64,000 nt of DNA from Streptomyces sp. NBC_01669 (GCF_026339735.1 NZ_JAPEQG010000001.1:124001-188000); one strand, 5' to 3'; counted from the stretch's first letter, positions 42,023 through 51,208 are shown. The notes: generated from the sequence alone by a model not told the origin. Translations and numbers: made by a program.

Positions 42023-43042
42023 ATGAACACGATGCGTGTCGCCCAGGTCGGCGCCGCGGGCGGGAAGTTCGAAATCGTCGAGCGGGAACTGCCGCAGCCC
42101 GGCCCCGGCCACGTCCGGATCACCGTCGAGGCGTCGGGCATCTGTCACAGCGATGCGGGCTTCGTCTCCGCCGGCTTTCCCGGCGTGCAGTTCCCGCTGG
42201 TCACCGGCCACGAGGTCGCCGGGCGGATCGACGCCCTCGGCGAAGGGGTGACCGGATGGCAGGTCGGCGACCGTGTCGAGGTCGGCTGGTTCGGTGGCCA
42301 CTGCGGCCACTGCCTGCCCTGCCGTGAAGGCGACTTCATCGACTGCCAGAACCTTCAGGTTCCCGGCTGGGCCTATCCCGGCGGCTTCGCCGACGCCATG
42401 GTGGCCCCCGATACCGCGCTCTCGCGCATTCCTGACGGATTGCCGGCCGTCCTGGCCGCGCCGCTCGGCTGCGCCGGCGTCACCACGTTCAACGCTCTGC
42501 GGCACAGCTCTGCCCGGCCTGGTGACCTCGTGGCGATCCTCGGCGTCGGCGGTCTGGGACACCTCGGAGTCCAGTACGCCAACCAGTTCGGCTTCGACAC
42601 CGTCGCCATCGCCCGCGGCCGGGACAAGGAGCCACTGGCCCGGGAGCTCGGCGCCCGGCACTACATCGACAGCAGCGCCGCCAACGTCGCCGAGGCCCTC
42701 CAAGCGCTGGGGGGCGCCCGCGTCGTGCTCGCCACGGCAGCCAACTCCGACGCGATGTCCGCCACCGTCGACGGCCTGCGTCACCGTGGGCAGCTGATCG
42801 TCATCGGTGTTACCCCCGAGCCGCTGCAGATCAGCCCGCTGCAGCTGATCGGAAAAAGCCGCTCCGTCCACGGCCACCCGTCCGGCACCGCCCAGGACGT
42901 CCAGGACACTCTGGCATTCAGCGCGCAGACCGGGGTGAAGCCGATGGTGGAGACGGTGCCGCTGGAGGAAGTCGACGACGCCTTCCAGCGGATGCTCAGC
43001 GGCGCAGCCCGTTTCCGCATGGTGCTCACCACCGGCAACTGA
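42023..43042 (+). CDS. Zinc-dependent alcohol dehydrogenase (MDR family)
   Basis: 339 residues from the ATG at 42023 with GGAGAG upstream. Catalytic zinc ligands are in ASGICHSDAGF and VTGHEVAGRIDALGEG. The structural-zinc cysteines occur in FGGHCGHCLPCREGDFIDCQ. The NAD(P)-binding motif is AILGVGGLGHLGVQYANQFG. The protein is closest to the class of AdhA/CAD-like dehydrogenases with broad alcohol/aldehyde substrates. It is monocistronic. Confidence 0.93.
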   Translation: MNTMRVAQVGAAGGKFEIVERELPQPGPGHVRITVEASGICHSDAGFVSAGFPGVQFPLVTGHEVAGRIDALGEGVTGWQVGDRVEVGWFGGHCGHCLPCREGDFIDCQNLQVPGWAYPGGFADAMVAPDTALSRIPDGLPAVLAAPLGCAGVTTFNALRHSSARPGDLVAILGVGGLGHLGVQYANQFGFDTVAIARGRDKEPLARELGARHYIDSSAANVAEALQALGGARVVLATAANSDAMSATVDGLRHRGQLIVIGVTPEPLQISPLQLIGKSRSVHGHPSGTAQDVQDTLAFSAQTGVKPMVETVPLEEVDDAFQRMLSGAARFRMVLTTGN

Positions 43043-43084
43043 CCGCCGGCTGCAACCGGGTGCGTGGAGCGGACCGGCGAGCCC

Positions 43085-43265
43085 CGGCCCGCGCGGGACG
43101 GCAAACGTGGACCTCGGTGCCGGCGATGCGCAGGTCCACACCCTGGGCCCCGGCGTAGGCGAACAGGTCTTCCAGGATGCGGATGCGCAGGCCCGGGCAG
43201 TCGGGGAGACGAAGCGGCGGGCGGCGAGGATGGGGACAGGCCGCACGGGCCCAGCCGGCCCTCAC
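43085..43265 (-). pseudogene. IS5/HARBI1-type transposase remnant
   Basis: The minus strand reads RPPLRLPDCPGLRIRILEDL, FAYAGAQGVDLRIAGTEVHV and CRPARAGARR. This matches the LEDVFAYAAASGV…DGTEVQVRRP block just before the first catalytic aspartate region of actinomycete IS5-type transposases. It is about 60 residues long, without start or continuation. Confidence 0.6.
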
Positions 43266-43296
43266 AACCTGCCGAACCCGCGCGGCACTTGCTCTC

Positions 43297-43752
43297 TTAC
43301 GGCCGCCGCGGGTCCTGCCGGGCGGTGTCCTGCCAAGGGAACGGTGCGAGGTCGGGCTCGACCCAGCCGTTCTTCGCCTGCGGGCCGGCCAGCGTTGCCG
43401 GGCGGTAGAAGCGGGTCAGCAGTCGCTTGTCGAGCAGCGCGGGGTGGTGGTCGGCGAACGCGGTGAAGTCGCTTTCGTCATGCTCGTCCGCGTGGTGCCC
43501 GACCAGTTCCACCCAGGCGCGGCTGACGGTCGCGTGGTATTTCTGGGGCGCACCCGCATATCGGGCGGTGCGCTGGATGCCGTCGCTGACCAGGCCGACC
43601 GCCGTGGGCACGCCGCACTGCCGCACGGCCAGCCACGTCAGGTGGACATGTTCGCGGTGGCCGAACCGCTCGGCGGTCGCCATCACTTCGGCCATCAACG
43701 CTTCGAAGGTGGGTGCGTCTTCGGCCTGTGTCCGGGGCTGGTGCAGGGTCAT
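43297..43752 (-). CDS. Conserved protein of unknown function, co-transcribed with MarR
   Basis: 151 residues. The ATG overlaps the MarR stop (ATGA). There is no signal or membrane segment. Notable segments are FGHREHVHLTWLAVRQCGVP, YAGAPQKYHATVSRAWVELV, FADHHPALLDKRLLTRFYRP and KNGWVEPDLAPFPW. The spaced histidines and the HREH...W pattern recall a widespread small bacterial family whose name and function I do not know. It is probably controlled by the MarR partner, with an operator at 44194-44209. Confidence 0.8.
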   Translation of the reverse strand: MTLHQPRTQAEDAPTFEALMAEVMATAERFGHREHVHLTWLAVRQCGVPTAVGLVSDGIQRTARYAGAPQKYHATVSRAWVELVGHHADEHDESDFTAFADHHPALLDKRLLTRFYRPATLAGPQAKNGWVEPDLAPFPWQDTARQDPRRP

Positions 43753-44183
43753 GAGGACACCTCCGTCAGGGCTTGCAGGGCAGTGCGCAGGGCGGCGACA
43801 GTGTCGGCGGGCAGGTTGCCGAGCGCGCGGCGCTCCAGGTCGGTGACGGCCTGCCGGATCGTCGTGGCGGCCAGGCGCCCGGAAGAGGTGAGCTCGATGA
43901 GCACTGCCCGGCGGTCGCCCGGGCGGGTGCCCCGGGTGATGTGGCCGCGTCGTTCCAGTCGGTCCAGCACGCTGGTCAGCGTCGTGGGGCGAGTGCCCAC
44001 GGCCGCGCCCAGTTCGGACACGGTTCTCCCGCGGCCGTCAGCAAGGTTGGCCAGCGCATTGATCTCGGAGGCGGTCAGGTCCAGGTCGACAAGCTCTGCG
44101 GCAAGCACTTGCAAGGTGGCGTGGGTGGCCCGCTGGAGCGCCAGCAGGGCCGACCACTCACATGGTACGGGTTCGGATTTCAC
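43749..44183 (-). CDS. MarR-family transcriptional regulator
   Basis: 144 residues. The winged helix reads LTASEINALANLADGRGRTV, SELGAAVGTRPTTLTSVLDR, LERRGHITRGTRPGDRRAVL, the standard MarR pattern including the DRR wing. The terminal helices form the dimer interface. A perfect dyad (TATACGA-TT-TCGTATA) sits just upstream of its start, which supports autoregulation of this two-gene unit. Confidence 0.92.
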   Translation of the reverse strand: MKSEPVPCEWSALLALQRATHATLQVLAAELVDLDLTASEINALANLADGRGRTVSELGAAVGTRPTTLTSVLDRLERRGHITRGTRPGDRRAVLIELTSSGRLAATTIRQAVTDLERRALGNLPADTVAALRTALQALTEVSS

Positions 44184-44193
44184 AATTTCGGAC

Positions 44194-44209
44194 TATACGA
44201 TTTCGTATA
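44194..44209. promoter_or_regulatory. MarR operator
   Basis: TATACGA-TT-TCGTATA is a perfect 7-base dyad with a 2-base spacer, 11 bases upstream of the MarR ATG at 44183. AT-rich palindromes of this size are typical MarR sites. Confidence 0.75.
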
Positions 44210-44339
44210 AACTGCTGCAAGTCGAGGCCCCGTCCACGACCGGCCGCCGATCGCTCCCCCGCGTCGTCGCTGATGCGGGAACGTGGCCGCGTCACGCACT
44301 GTGCGTCGCGGCACCGTCGCCGGTGAGGCGGGCGATGCC

Positions 44340-44790
44340 TGCGATGCCGGGCCTCCCCGACGCCGATGGCCGAGGCCACCTCCCTTTCGACATCGTCGTG
44401 GGCGGTGACGCCGGCGAGGGGCACGAAGTGCACCACGCGCTGTTGCGCGTCGCGGCTGATGACGTGCGCCAGCCGCGTCTTGCCCAGCCCGCCGGACCCG
44501 ACGATGGAGACGACCCGAGAGGTGAGCAGCTCCGCCACCACCGCGATGGCGTCATCCCGCCCCACCAGCGGATTCGGCTCGTGCGGGACACCGTGCCGCA
44601 CCACCGGTGCCTCGCTGTGCAACAGCTCCTGGTGCACGGCCCTGAGCCCGGCCCCCGGGTCGGTGCCCAGCTCATGACGCAGCTTGCGGCGATATGCGTC
44701 GTACCGCGTCAACGCCGCCGCCGGGCCCGTCGTCACCGCCTCGCAGCACAACAGCCGGCGCGCGTGGGTGCGAACGGGGCTGTCCGGCAT
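44340..44790 (-). pseudogene. SARP/AfsR-type regulator remnant (BTAD end plus NB-ARC start)
   Basis: The minus strand reads AALTRYDAYRRKLRHELGTD, PGAGLRAVHQELLHSEAP (the end of a bacterial transcriptional activation domain), then NPLVGRDDAIAVVAELL, VVSIVGSGGLGKTRLAHVIS (P-loop) and VHFVPLAGVTAHDDVEREVA. A frameshift near 44345 and the loss of the N-terminal OmpR-type HTH and of the rest of the ATPase leave a ~150-residue fragment. SARPs activate antibiotic clusters, so this may be the scar of a lost cluster. Confidence 0.8.
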
Positions 44791-44801
44791 GGCAAGGCCC
44801 G

Positions 44802-44849
44802 GGCACCGGCCGCCGCCGGGTGCTCATTTCCGTGGCGGCGGCCGGTGCC
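44802..44849 (-). terminator. Hairpin after the TipA-like gene
   Basis: GGCACCGGCCGCCGCC (44802-44817) pairs perfectly over 16 bases with GGCGGCGGCCGGTGCC (44834-44849) around a 16-base loop, directly beyond the stop of the minus-strand gene at 44853. Confidence 0.8.
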
Positions 44850-44852
44850 GGC

Positions 44853-45614
44853 TCAGCTCAGCCTGGTGGTGGCGTATGCCTCGATGGCGTCCCGCTGGTA
44901 CTGGGCCAGGCCCGGCGCGATCGCCTCGTACGCCGCGCGCCACTGCTCGTTGTCCACGCAGGACCGCCCGATCGCGCGGTACTCCGCGGCGGAGACCGTT
45001 CGGAGCTCGGCCAGTGCCCGGTACTGGGCATCGATCTCGGCCTGCACCGGGCCGGCGTCGGCGGGCGTGCCGGCGGCCAGGTGCTCGGCCAGGTGGATCA
45101 TCTGCGCTGTGCGCTTGCGGTGTCCGGCGTCGATCTCGGCCTGGCTCATCGTCGCGGTGTGCTGCTCGATACTCTCGGCCAGCTCCGGGAAATCACGCAG
45201 GCTCTCCGTGTACTGGGCGGGCTGGACGCCCTCGAACAGGTTCTCCGGTCGGTTGATGCCGGTCATGGGTCTGCCGTCCTTTCTGGACTGTTCCAGTTCG
45301 GTGATCGTGCGGCAGACGGTGCCGGCCAGGGCGTCAAGCCGGTCCCGCTCGGCAAGCAGTCTGCGGTGGTGGCCGCGCAGGGCGTCCAGTTCGTCGACCT
45401 GCGCGGCCAGGATCCGGCCGATCTCGGACAGTGCCAGTCCCAGCGCCCGCAGGACGAGGATCTGTTGCAGCCGCAACAGCTGGTGCGCCTCGTAGTAGCG
45501 GTGGCCGTTGGTGCCGATCCGGGCGGGTGGCAGCAGGCCGGTCTCGTCGTAGTGCCGCAGTGTCCGGGCCGTCACGCCCGGCATCCGGGCGACCTCCGCG
45601 ACCGGCCAGGCCAT
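44853..45614 (-). CDS. MerR-family regulator with TipAS-like domain
   Basis: 253 residues. The N-terminal MerR HTH is VAEVARMPGVTARTLRHYDE, TGLLPPARIGTNGHRYYEAH. A coiled-coil dimerisation helix lies at ~80-115. The C-terminal ~140 residues match the TipAS antibiotic-binding domain (LAESIEQHTATMSQAEID, RALAELRTVSAAEYRAIGRS, YEAIAPGLAQYQRDAIEAYA). TipA-type proteins covalently bind thiopeptides and induce multidrug responses. In place of the TipAS cysteine site the only cysteine is in GRSCVDNEQW. Confidence 0.88.
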   Translation of the reverse strand: MAWPVAEVARMPGVTARTLRHYDETGLLPPARIGTNGHRYYEAHQLLRLQQILVLRALGLALSEIGRILAAQVDELDALRGHHRRLLAERDRLDALAGTVCRTITELEQSRKDGRPMTGINRPENLFEGVQPAQYTESLRDFPELAESIEQHTATMSQAEIDAGHRKRTAQMIHLAEHLAAGTPADAGPVQAEIDAQYRALAELRTVSAAEYRAIGRSCVDNEQWRAAYEAIAPGLAQYQRDAIEAYATTRLS

Positions 45615-46041
45615 CGCCGCCCCCTCACGAGTGCTTCACCGGGCCGGTCTCTTTGGCCCTGGTCATGGACGGTAGAAGCTGCCGCAGCGGCAGTTCCGAG
45701 CCCGGCACGCAGGATCCCTGCCCCGCCGGGCCCTTCGCGTGCGCGCACCGGCCGGCCGGCGCCGTTGGCGTCCTGTGCGGTCCGGTCTGCGTCAACCGCC
45801 CGTGGCAGCGGGGTGCGGCGGCTGGGGTGGGTGCGTCGGGAAGTGTCACCACCGGGGGCACCCACCGTGAAGTACGCCGTCTTCCTCGGGCCGGTACACC
45901 GGTCGTGAGGATGGCGCCCTCGGCGTTGCAGCGCACGTGCTGGCGCGGCCGCCGACGGCTGTGGGCACCGGCCCGCAGACGGCGGCCGCAGGCCGGGCGG
46001 TGCCGGGCGGTGTGTTCGGGCGTCCCTCGGGGCCTGCGGGT
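45615..46041. other. Non-coding stretch between TipA-like and GH15 genes
   Basis: 427 bases between two genes in the same (minus) direction. No supported gene, RNA or repeat was seen; the sequence is uniformly GC-rich. Confidence 0.45.
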
Positions 46042-47886
46042 TCAGCCGAGGGCGCGGTCGAGGTTGAATGCGGCGCTGATGAGGGAGAGGTGGGTGAAGG
46101 CCTGCGGGAAGTTGCCGAGTTGTTCTCCCGTCGGTCCGATTTCCTCTGCGTACAGGCCGAGATGGTTGGAGTAGGTGAGCATTTTCTCGAAGGCCAGGCG
46201 GGCCTCCTCCAGGCGGCCGGCCCGGGTGAGGGCTTCGATGTACCAGAATGAGCAGATCGAAAAAGTGCCCTCCGTGCCCGGGAGGCCGTCCGGGCTGGCT
46301 CCCGTGTCGTAGCGGTAGACGAGCGAGTCGGCGACCAGTTTCGTGCCAAGGGCGTCCAGCGTCGCGAGCCATTTCGGGTCGACCGGGGAGACGAACTTGA
46401 CCAGGGGCATCATCAGCACGGAGGCGTCCAGGACGTCGCCGTCCAGTTGCTGGACGAAGGCACCGGCCTCGGCCGACCAGCCGCGTCTCATGATCTGCCG
46501 GTAGATCGCGTCACGGCTCTGCCCCCAGCGGACCAGATCGGCCGGCAGGCCGCGCCGGGTCGCCATGCGCATGGCCCGCTCGATCGCCACCCAGCACATC
46601 AGGCGCGAGTACAAGAAGTCCCGTCGTCCCCCGCGGATCTCCCAGACGCCTTCGTCCGGCTGGTCCCAGTGGTCGCAGACCCAGTCCACCACGGCGCCGA
46701 CCTCGTCCCAGCGGTGGCTGCTGATGGGCTGCCCCCACTTGTCGTACAGGTAGATGGAGTCGATGAGCGCTCCGTAGATGTCCAGCTGGAGCTGGGTCGC
46801 GGCGGCGTTTCCCACCCGCACCGGGGACGACCCCAAGTAGCCCTCGAAATGTGATAGTTCGTGCTCGGGCAGCTCGCGGCGTCCGTCGATGCCGTACATG
46901 ATCTGCAGCGGTCCGGTGGTCTCGTCCTCGCACATGATGCAGGAGGACAGAAAGCCCATGAACGCTTCGGCCTCCGAGGTGAAGCCCAGCCTGAGCATGG
47001 CGTAGATGCAGAAGGCGGCGTCCCTGACCCACGTGTACCGGTAGTCCCAGTTCCGCCCGCATCCGATCTCCTCGGGCAGGCTCGTCGTCGGCGCAGCCAC
47101 GATCGCGCCGGTCGGCGCGTAGACGAGCAGCTTCAGGGTCAGCGCGGAGCGGTGCACCATCTCCCGCCACCGTCCGTGGTAGCGCGAGGCGCCCAGCCAG
47201 TGCCGCCAGAAGCGGACCGTGGCCTGGAACTCGTCCTCCGCCTCGCGCCGGGCGCACCCCCGCAAAGCGACCTCTGCCCCGACCCGGTCGAGGGCGAAGA
47301 CCGCGGACTCGCCTTCCAGCAGCTTGAAGTGTGACCAGACGTCCGTGCCGTCGCATTCGAGCGGCACGGTGGCCGTCAGCGCCAGGGACAGGTTCCTGGA
47401 TTCGAAGTGCGCCCTGTCGCCCTCAAGGCGTGCGCTGTGCGGCTCGGTCCCGTATCCGAAGCGGGGAGCCACCCGCGCGGTGAACGGAAGCGAGCCCCGG
47501 ACGCAGAGCAGGCGTCTGATCAGCCGGTGCCGGTGGGCCTCGCCCGATTCATCGCCGATGGGCATGAAGTCCTGGATCTCGCCCACCCCGTCCGGGGCGA
47601 AGAACCGTGTGATCAGCACATTGGTGTCGGGAAAGTAGAACTGGCGGGTCCGCGCGGGCACGTCGGCGGCCAGCTGAAACGATCCGCCCCGGTCCGCGTC
47701 CAGGATGGAGCCGAACACGCTGGGTGCGTCGAACCGCGGGCAGCAGTACCAGTCGATCGTGCCGTCGGTGCCCACGAGCGCGACGGTACGGAGGTCGCCG
47801 ATCAGGCCGTGGTCGGCGATCGGCAGGTAGCGCGGGGAGCTTGCCCCTTGCCCGTCTCCACTGCATCCGGCACTCTCGAACGCCAT
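46042..47886 (-). CDS. Glycoside hydrolase family 15 protein (glucoamylase/trehalase type)
   Basis: 614 residues from the ATG at 47886 with GGGAGG six bases upstream. The N-terminal beta domain (ADHGLIGDLRTVALVGTDGT-IDWYCCPRFDAPSVFGSILD) is typical of the prokaryotic GH15 group. The (alpha/alpha)6 barrel shows CGRNWDYRYTWVRDAAFCIY, EGYLGSSPVRVGNAA, WEIRGGRRDFLYSRLMCWVA and a C-terminal AEEIGPTGEQLGNFPQAFTH carrying a catalytic glutamate. Actinobacterial members are often trehalases; no signal peptide is present, so it acts in the cytoplasm. An upstream GTG would add about 26 residues but lacks a good RBS. Confidence 0.93.
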   Translation of the reverse strand: MAFESAGCSGDGQGASSPRYLPIADHGLIGDLRTVALVGTDGTIDWYCCPRFDAPSVFGSILDADRGGSFQLAADVPARTRQFYFPDTNVLITRFFAPDGVGEIQDFMPIGDESGEAHRHRLIRRLLCVRGSLPFTARVAPRFGYGTEPHSARLEGDRAHFESRNLSLALTATVPLECDGTDVWSHFKLLEGESAVFALDRVGAEVALRGCARREAEDEFQATVRFWRHWLGASRYHGRWREMVHRSALTLKLLVYAPTGAIVAAPTTSLPEEIGCGRNWDYRYTWVRDAAFCIYAMLRLGFTSEAEAFMGFLSSCIMCEDETTGPLQIMYGIDGRRELPEHELSHFEGYLGSSPVRVGNAAATQLQLDIYGALIDSIYLYDKWGQPISSHRWDEVGAVVDWVCDHWDQPDEGVWEIRGGRRDFLYSRLMCWVAIERAMRMATRRGLPADLVRWGQSRDAIYRQIMRRGWSAEAGAFVQQLDGDVLDASVLMMPLVKFVSPVDPKWLATLDALGTKLVADSLVYRYDTGASPDGLPGTEGTFSICSFWYIEALTRAGRLEEARLAFEKMLTYSNHLGLYAEEIGPTGEQLGNFPQAFTHLSLISAAFNLDRALG

Positions 47887-48069
47887 GCCAGGCCTCCCTG
47901 CCACCGCGACGCCACCGCCACGAAACCGAAAATAACCCTGATAAGAGTTTAAATCGCCACGCATTTGTCCCTGGTTCTGCCGCTTCAGCCGCCACCGCCG
48001 TGTGCCGCGCCGTGACTGCGACGGCGGTTCGCCGGCCTCGCAGAGCCGGCACCATCACCGGCCGTGCGT

Positions 48070-49131
48070 TCATGCGGCGGGCGGCGTGGGCCGGCGCAGG
48101 TGGGCCAGATCGTCGGGTGGCGGGGTGTCGGGCCGGTGGAAGAGGGGGGTCTGGTCGACGGCGGCCGCCGGGGCGTCGGCCAGCTGGAAGCGCTCGCGCA
48201 GCCGGTGGTAGAACTCCAGCGGTGCCAGACGGGCCAGGCGCAGCCGGTACGGTGCGCGGTAGGTTGCCACCCAGTCCCCCGGCTCCAGTACTCCGCGCGT
48301 CTGCCCGTCGATGCTCACGGCCACCCGGCCGGAATGCGGCAGCACGCGAACCACCACCGCCTCGTCGGCCGCGGCTATCACGGTGCGGCCGAAGGCCATG
48401 TGCGGAGCGACCGGGGTGAAAACGATGGCGTCGGCGGCAGGGTCCAGAACCGGCCCTCCCGCGGCGAAGTTGTAGGCGGTCGAGCCGGTGGGGGTTGCCA
48501 CGATCACCGCGTCGGCCGAGTAGGAGGCGAGCAGCTGCCCGGCCAGGTACACGGCCACGCTCGCCTGCCGGTCCCGGGCGAGTTTTTCCAGGACCACGTC
48601 ATTGACGGCGGTGACGTCCAGAGCGACACCCCAGCCGACCGGCTGCGCCCCGGCGGGGCGCACGGCCGGGGCGGGCAGCGCGGGACCGCGCCCGTAGCAC
48701 AGCACCGTGTCCAGGCCGACGGGCGTGCGAAGCGGGCGCGACGCGCGCAGGGTGAGCACCATCCGCTCCTCGATCACCGCCTGATCGCGGTGGAGAACGT
48801 CCAGAGCGTCCTCCACCTGGTCGGTGGTGATCTCGGTCAGGAAGCCGAGCCGGCCCACGTTCACACCCAGCACCGCCGCCCCGTCCTTGGCGGCGATCCG
48901 CGCCCCGCGCAAAAACGTGCCGTCACCGCCGAACGTGATGATCAGCCCGGGATGGCCCGCTGCCTCGGCCTCCTCCTGGCCTCCGTGCCGCGGTTCCCCG
49001 TCCCGCCACACGTCGATGTCGGTGCAGGCGACACCGCGCGCGGCACACCACATGCGGGCGGCCCGCGCCGCCGCGACGGCGGCGGGCCGGCCTTCGTGGA
49101 CAACCAGACCCAGCCGATTCAGAGGCATCAC
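48070..49131 (-). CDS. NAD kinase (ATP/polyphosphate type)
   Basis: 353 residues. Signature motifs: LIITFGGDGTFLRGARIA (GGDGT), VNVGRLGFLTEI, the NE/D motif VTAVNDVVLEKLARDRQASV, and VIVATPTGSTAYNFAAGGPV. It phosphorylates NAD to NADP. It is longer than the housekeeping NadK (~300) because of a proline-rich insert (GRGPALPAPAVRPAGAQP) and a C-terminal tail, so it is probably a second copy. GTG 49131 or ATG 49128 are both possible starts. Confidence 0.9.
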   Translation of the reverse strand: MMPLNRLGLVVHEGRPAAVAAARAARMWCAARGVACTDIDVWRDGEPRHGGQEEAEAAGHPGLIITFGGDGTFLRGARIAAKDGAAVLGVNVGRLGFLTEITTDQVEDALDVLHRDQAVIEERMVLTLRASRPLRTPVGLDTVLCYGRGPALPAPAVRPAGAQPVGWGVALDVTAVNDVVLEKLARDRQASVAVYLAGQLLASYSADAVIVATPTGSTAYNFAAGGPVLDPAADAIVFTPVAPHMAFGRTVIAAADEAVVVRVLPHSGRVAVSIDGQTRGVLEPGDWVATYRAPYRLRLARLAPLEFYHRLRERFQLADAPAAAVDQTPLFHRPDTPPPDDLAHLRRPTPPAA

Positions 49132-49205
49132 TTCTCACCGTAGACCGCCCCCACCCGACGTGCAGATCGCAACAGATCCTCCCTGGGGGCGCACCGGCAG
49201 GAGCC

Positions 49206-49265
49206 GCGTGCCACCACCCGGTGCGGGTGGTGGCACGCCGGGGTCACAAGGGTGCGCCCTGGTCA
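49206..49265. repeat. Dispersed hairpin element (second copy of 39836)
   Basis: A 15-base perfect stem (GCGTGCCACCACCCG at 49206-49220 with 49224-49238, loop gtg) is followed by GGGGTCACAAGGGTGCGCCC. The same hairpin and tail occur at 39836-39920. There is no gene end immediately upstream here, so the hairpin is more than a private terminator. Confidence 0.6.
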
Positions 49266-49659
49266 GGGGCGGAGCGGGAGGGGCGGGCGCAGGAGTCCTC
49301 GCCCGCTGAGCCGGTCCGCGAGGGCGAGGCGGTACCGGTCCGCGAGGGCGGGCCGGCTCGTTGCGCACTGTGGTGCCCGCCGGGCTGCCCATGGGGGGTT
49401 CCTGCCGGACCCGGCCGGGCCGGCTTCGAGGGCTGCCGGCCGGTCCTGTGCCGGCCGTTTCGGCAAGGTCAGGCCTGCTGCCACGATGCTCATGTGCGGC
49501 CTCGCCGGCCCCGTATGAAGATCGGAATCGGGTGTACGCACGGCGGGCCACCGCCAACCGTGTTCGAGCCGCCGGTCGTGGCCGTCCCGCCGGTGCGATC
49601 CCGGTGCTCCCCGCGCCTGCGCCGTCGCCGTCCGGACCGTCCCGTTGGAGACCGCCCGC

Positions 49660-50427
49660 GCCCGGGGCATGATCGGTGTCGACACCAACGCCGACCACTT
49701 CGCCGCCCACCGGCTCGATGGCCACGGCAACCCCGTCGGCGACCCGCACCGCTTCGGCTACGACCTGTCCGGCTCGGCCGGCCACCGTGACGCACAGATC
49801 CGCCACGCCCTGACCCGGTTGATCAACTGGGCGGTGCGTGCCGGTGTCGCCGCGATCGGCATCGAAGACCTCGACTTCACGCCTGAGAAGACCCGCGAGA
49901 AACACGGCCGCCGCAAGCGGTTCCGGCAGCTCATCTCCGGCATCCCGACCGGCAGGCTCAAGGCCCGGCTCGTGTCCATGGCCGCCGAACAGGGCCTCGC
50001 GATCATCGCGGTAGACCCCGCCTACACCTCCCAGTGGGGTGCCCAGCACTGGCAGAAACCGCTGACCACCCCCCACCGCACCATGTCCCGTCACGATGCC
50101 GCCGGTATCGCGATCGGACGACGCGCCCTCGGACACCCGGTCCGGGATGGGGTATCCCCTGCTCGAACGCAGTTGAGAGCTTGGGGAAGGACGGCACCGC
50201 CCCCACACGACCGGAGCGATCGTGCGGGGCATCGGACCGTCCAGGCCGGACCAGGTCACCGGGGGCGTGAGGGAACCCGCCCACCCACAACGGACCGGCC
50301 CCCTGGAGGACCGTCGCCGAGCGGGACGCGAAAACGGGAACCCAGCGCATCCAACACCGTTCGGGACGCGCCCAGAACGCAACAGTGGGTCCAGGACTCA
50401 CTCATGCGCACTGGTGAGGAACGGTAG
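49660..50427 (+). pseudogene. IS605 OrfB/TnpB relative, third type, N-terminus lost
   Basis: The frame reads RGMIGVDTNADHFAAHRLDG, GYDLSGSAGHRDAQIRHALT, VAAIGIEDLDFTPEKTREKH, SMAAEQGLAIIAVDPAYTSQ-WGAQHWQKPL and MSRHDAAGIAIGRRALGH. These are the D, E and D blocks of a divergent actinomycete OrfB group without a zinc finger. The N-terminal half is missing (other frames precede 49660). The basic Arg/Pro tail contains an IS-end-like segment at 50148-50190. The catalytic residues remain but the protein is incomplete. Confidence 0.75.
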
Positions 50428-50576
50428 GCGCGGTCCGGGGCGTTTTCTCTTCGCCGTCGGGTAGCGCCGCTGTGACACCACGGTGGCGGAACCGCTTTGC
50501 GGTCGCTCGCTGTGCGGTTTCTCGCCGTCCCCGTCAGCGAAGGCAGTGGGGACCGGCGGGTACTGCGGCCTGTGTT

Positions 50577-50800
50577 TCAGGCAGCCGGGCGCCAGTACGG
50601 GTCGCGTCCGACGAAGGCCAGCAGCGTGTTTGCCCGGTCGCCGCCCCGCGCCTGCTGCAGGGCCGGGGCGAAGACGCCGAAGGAATCGCGGAGCCGGTCG
50701 ACGAGCTGATCCGCCGCGGCGCACAGACCCTCGGCCAACTCCTGCTCCAGGGGCAGGTCCTGGCCGGTCGCGACCGCGATGTCCCAGGCACCTCCGGCCG
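50577..50800 (-). pseudogene. Mycothiol-dependent DinB/TIGR03086-type C-terminal remnant
   Basis: The minus frame reads GAWDIAVATGQDLPLEQELA, FGVFAPALQQARGGDRANTL, LAFVGRDPYWRPAA and stop at 50577-50579. HAWDLA-type and LAFxGRxP ends are characteristic of TIGR03086/maleylpyruvate isomerase-like metal-binding proteins. The N-terminal half is missing. The first histidine of the HAWD motif is replaced by G. Confidence 0.6.
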
Positions 50801-51000
50801 GGACCGGGTGTCCTGTCGCGCCGGTCCTTGACCGGTCTCACCGAAGACCGGCCGGTGCCGCGGCGTTGCGGTCGAAGCTCCCGCGCCTGCGGCCAGGAGG
50901 GGGCGGGGCCCGTCGACGTGGCGACCTGAGCCGCATGGGCCGATGCTTCCACGGCCATGTTCCAGCGCACCGGCAGGCGGATCGGCGGGCCGGAGGCCTC

Positions 51001-51208
51001 TTAGAGGAGCTCACAAAATGGGCGCCCGGCTCGCGACGCCTGGCACGCACGCTCGCTGCGTTGCCGAAATGCCCTGGTAGCTCCCTCCCCAAGCTCTCAG
51101 CTTCGTTCGAGCAGGGGAGACCCCATTCGAGGACCTTCCAGCGCCTTGCGATCCGCACGCACCAGACGCCGCGAGCTGATCGGACTCCCATTTTGTGAGC
51201 TCCTCTTA
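51001..51208. mobile_element. 202-bp MITE with TTA target duplication
   Basis: GAGGAGCTCACAAAATGGG at 51004-51022 is repeated inverted and perfectly at 51187-51205, and each end is flanked by TTA (51001-51003, 51206-51208). The interior has no gene. Perfect 19-base terminal inverted repeats with a TNA-type duplication fit an IS5-family (IS427-like) miniature element that moves with a full-length element elsewhere in the genome. Confidence 0.88.
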
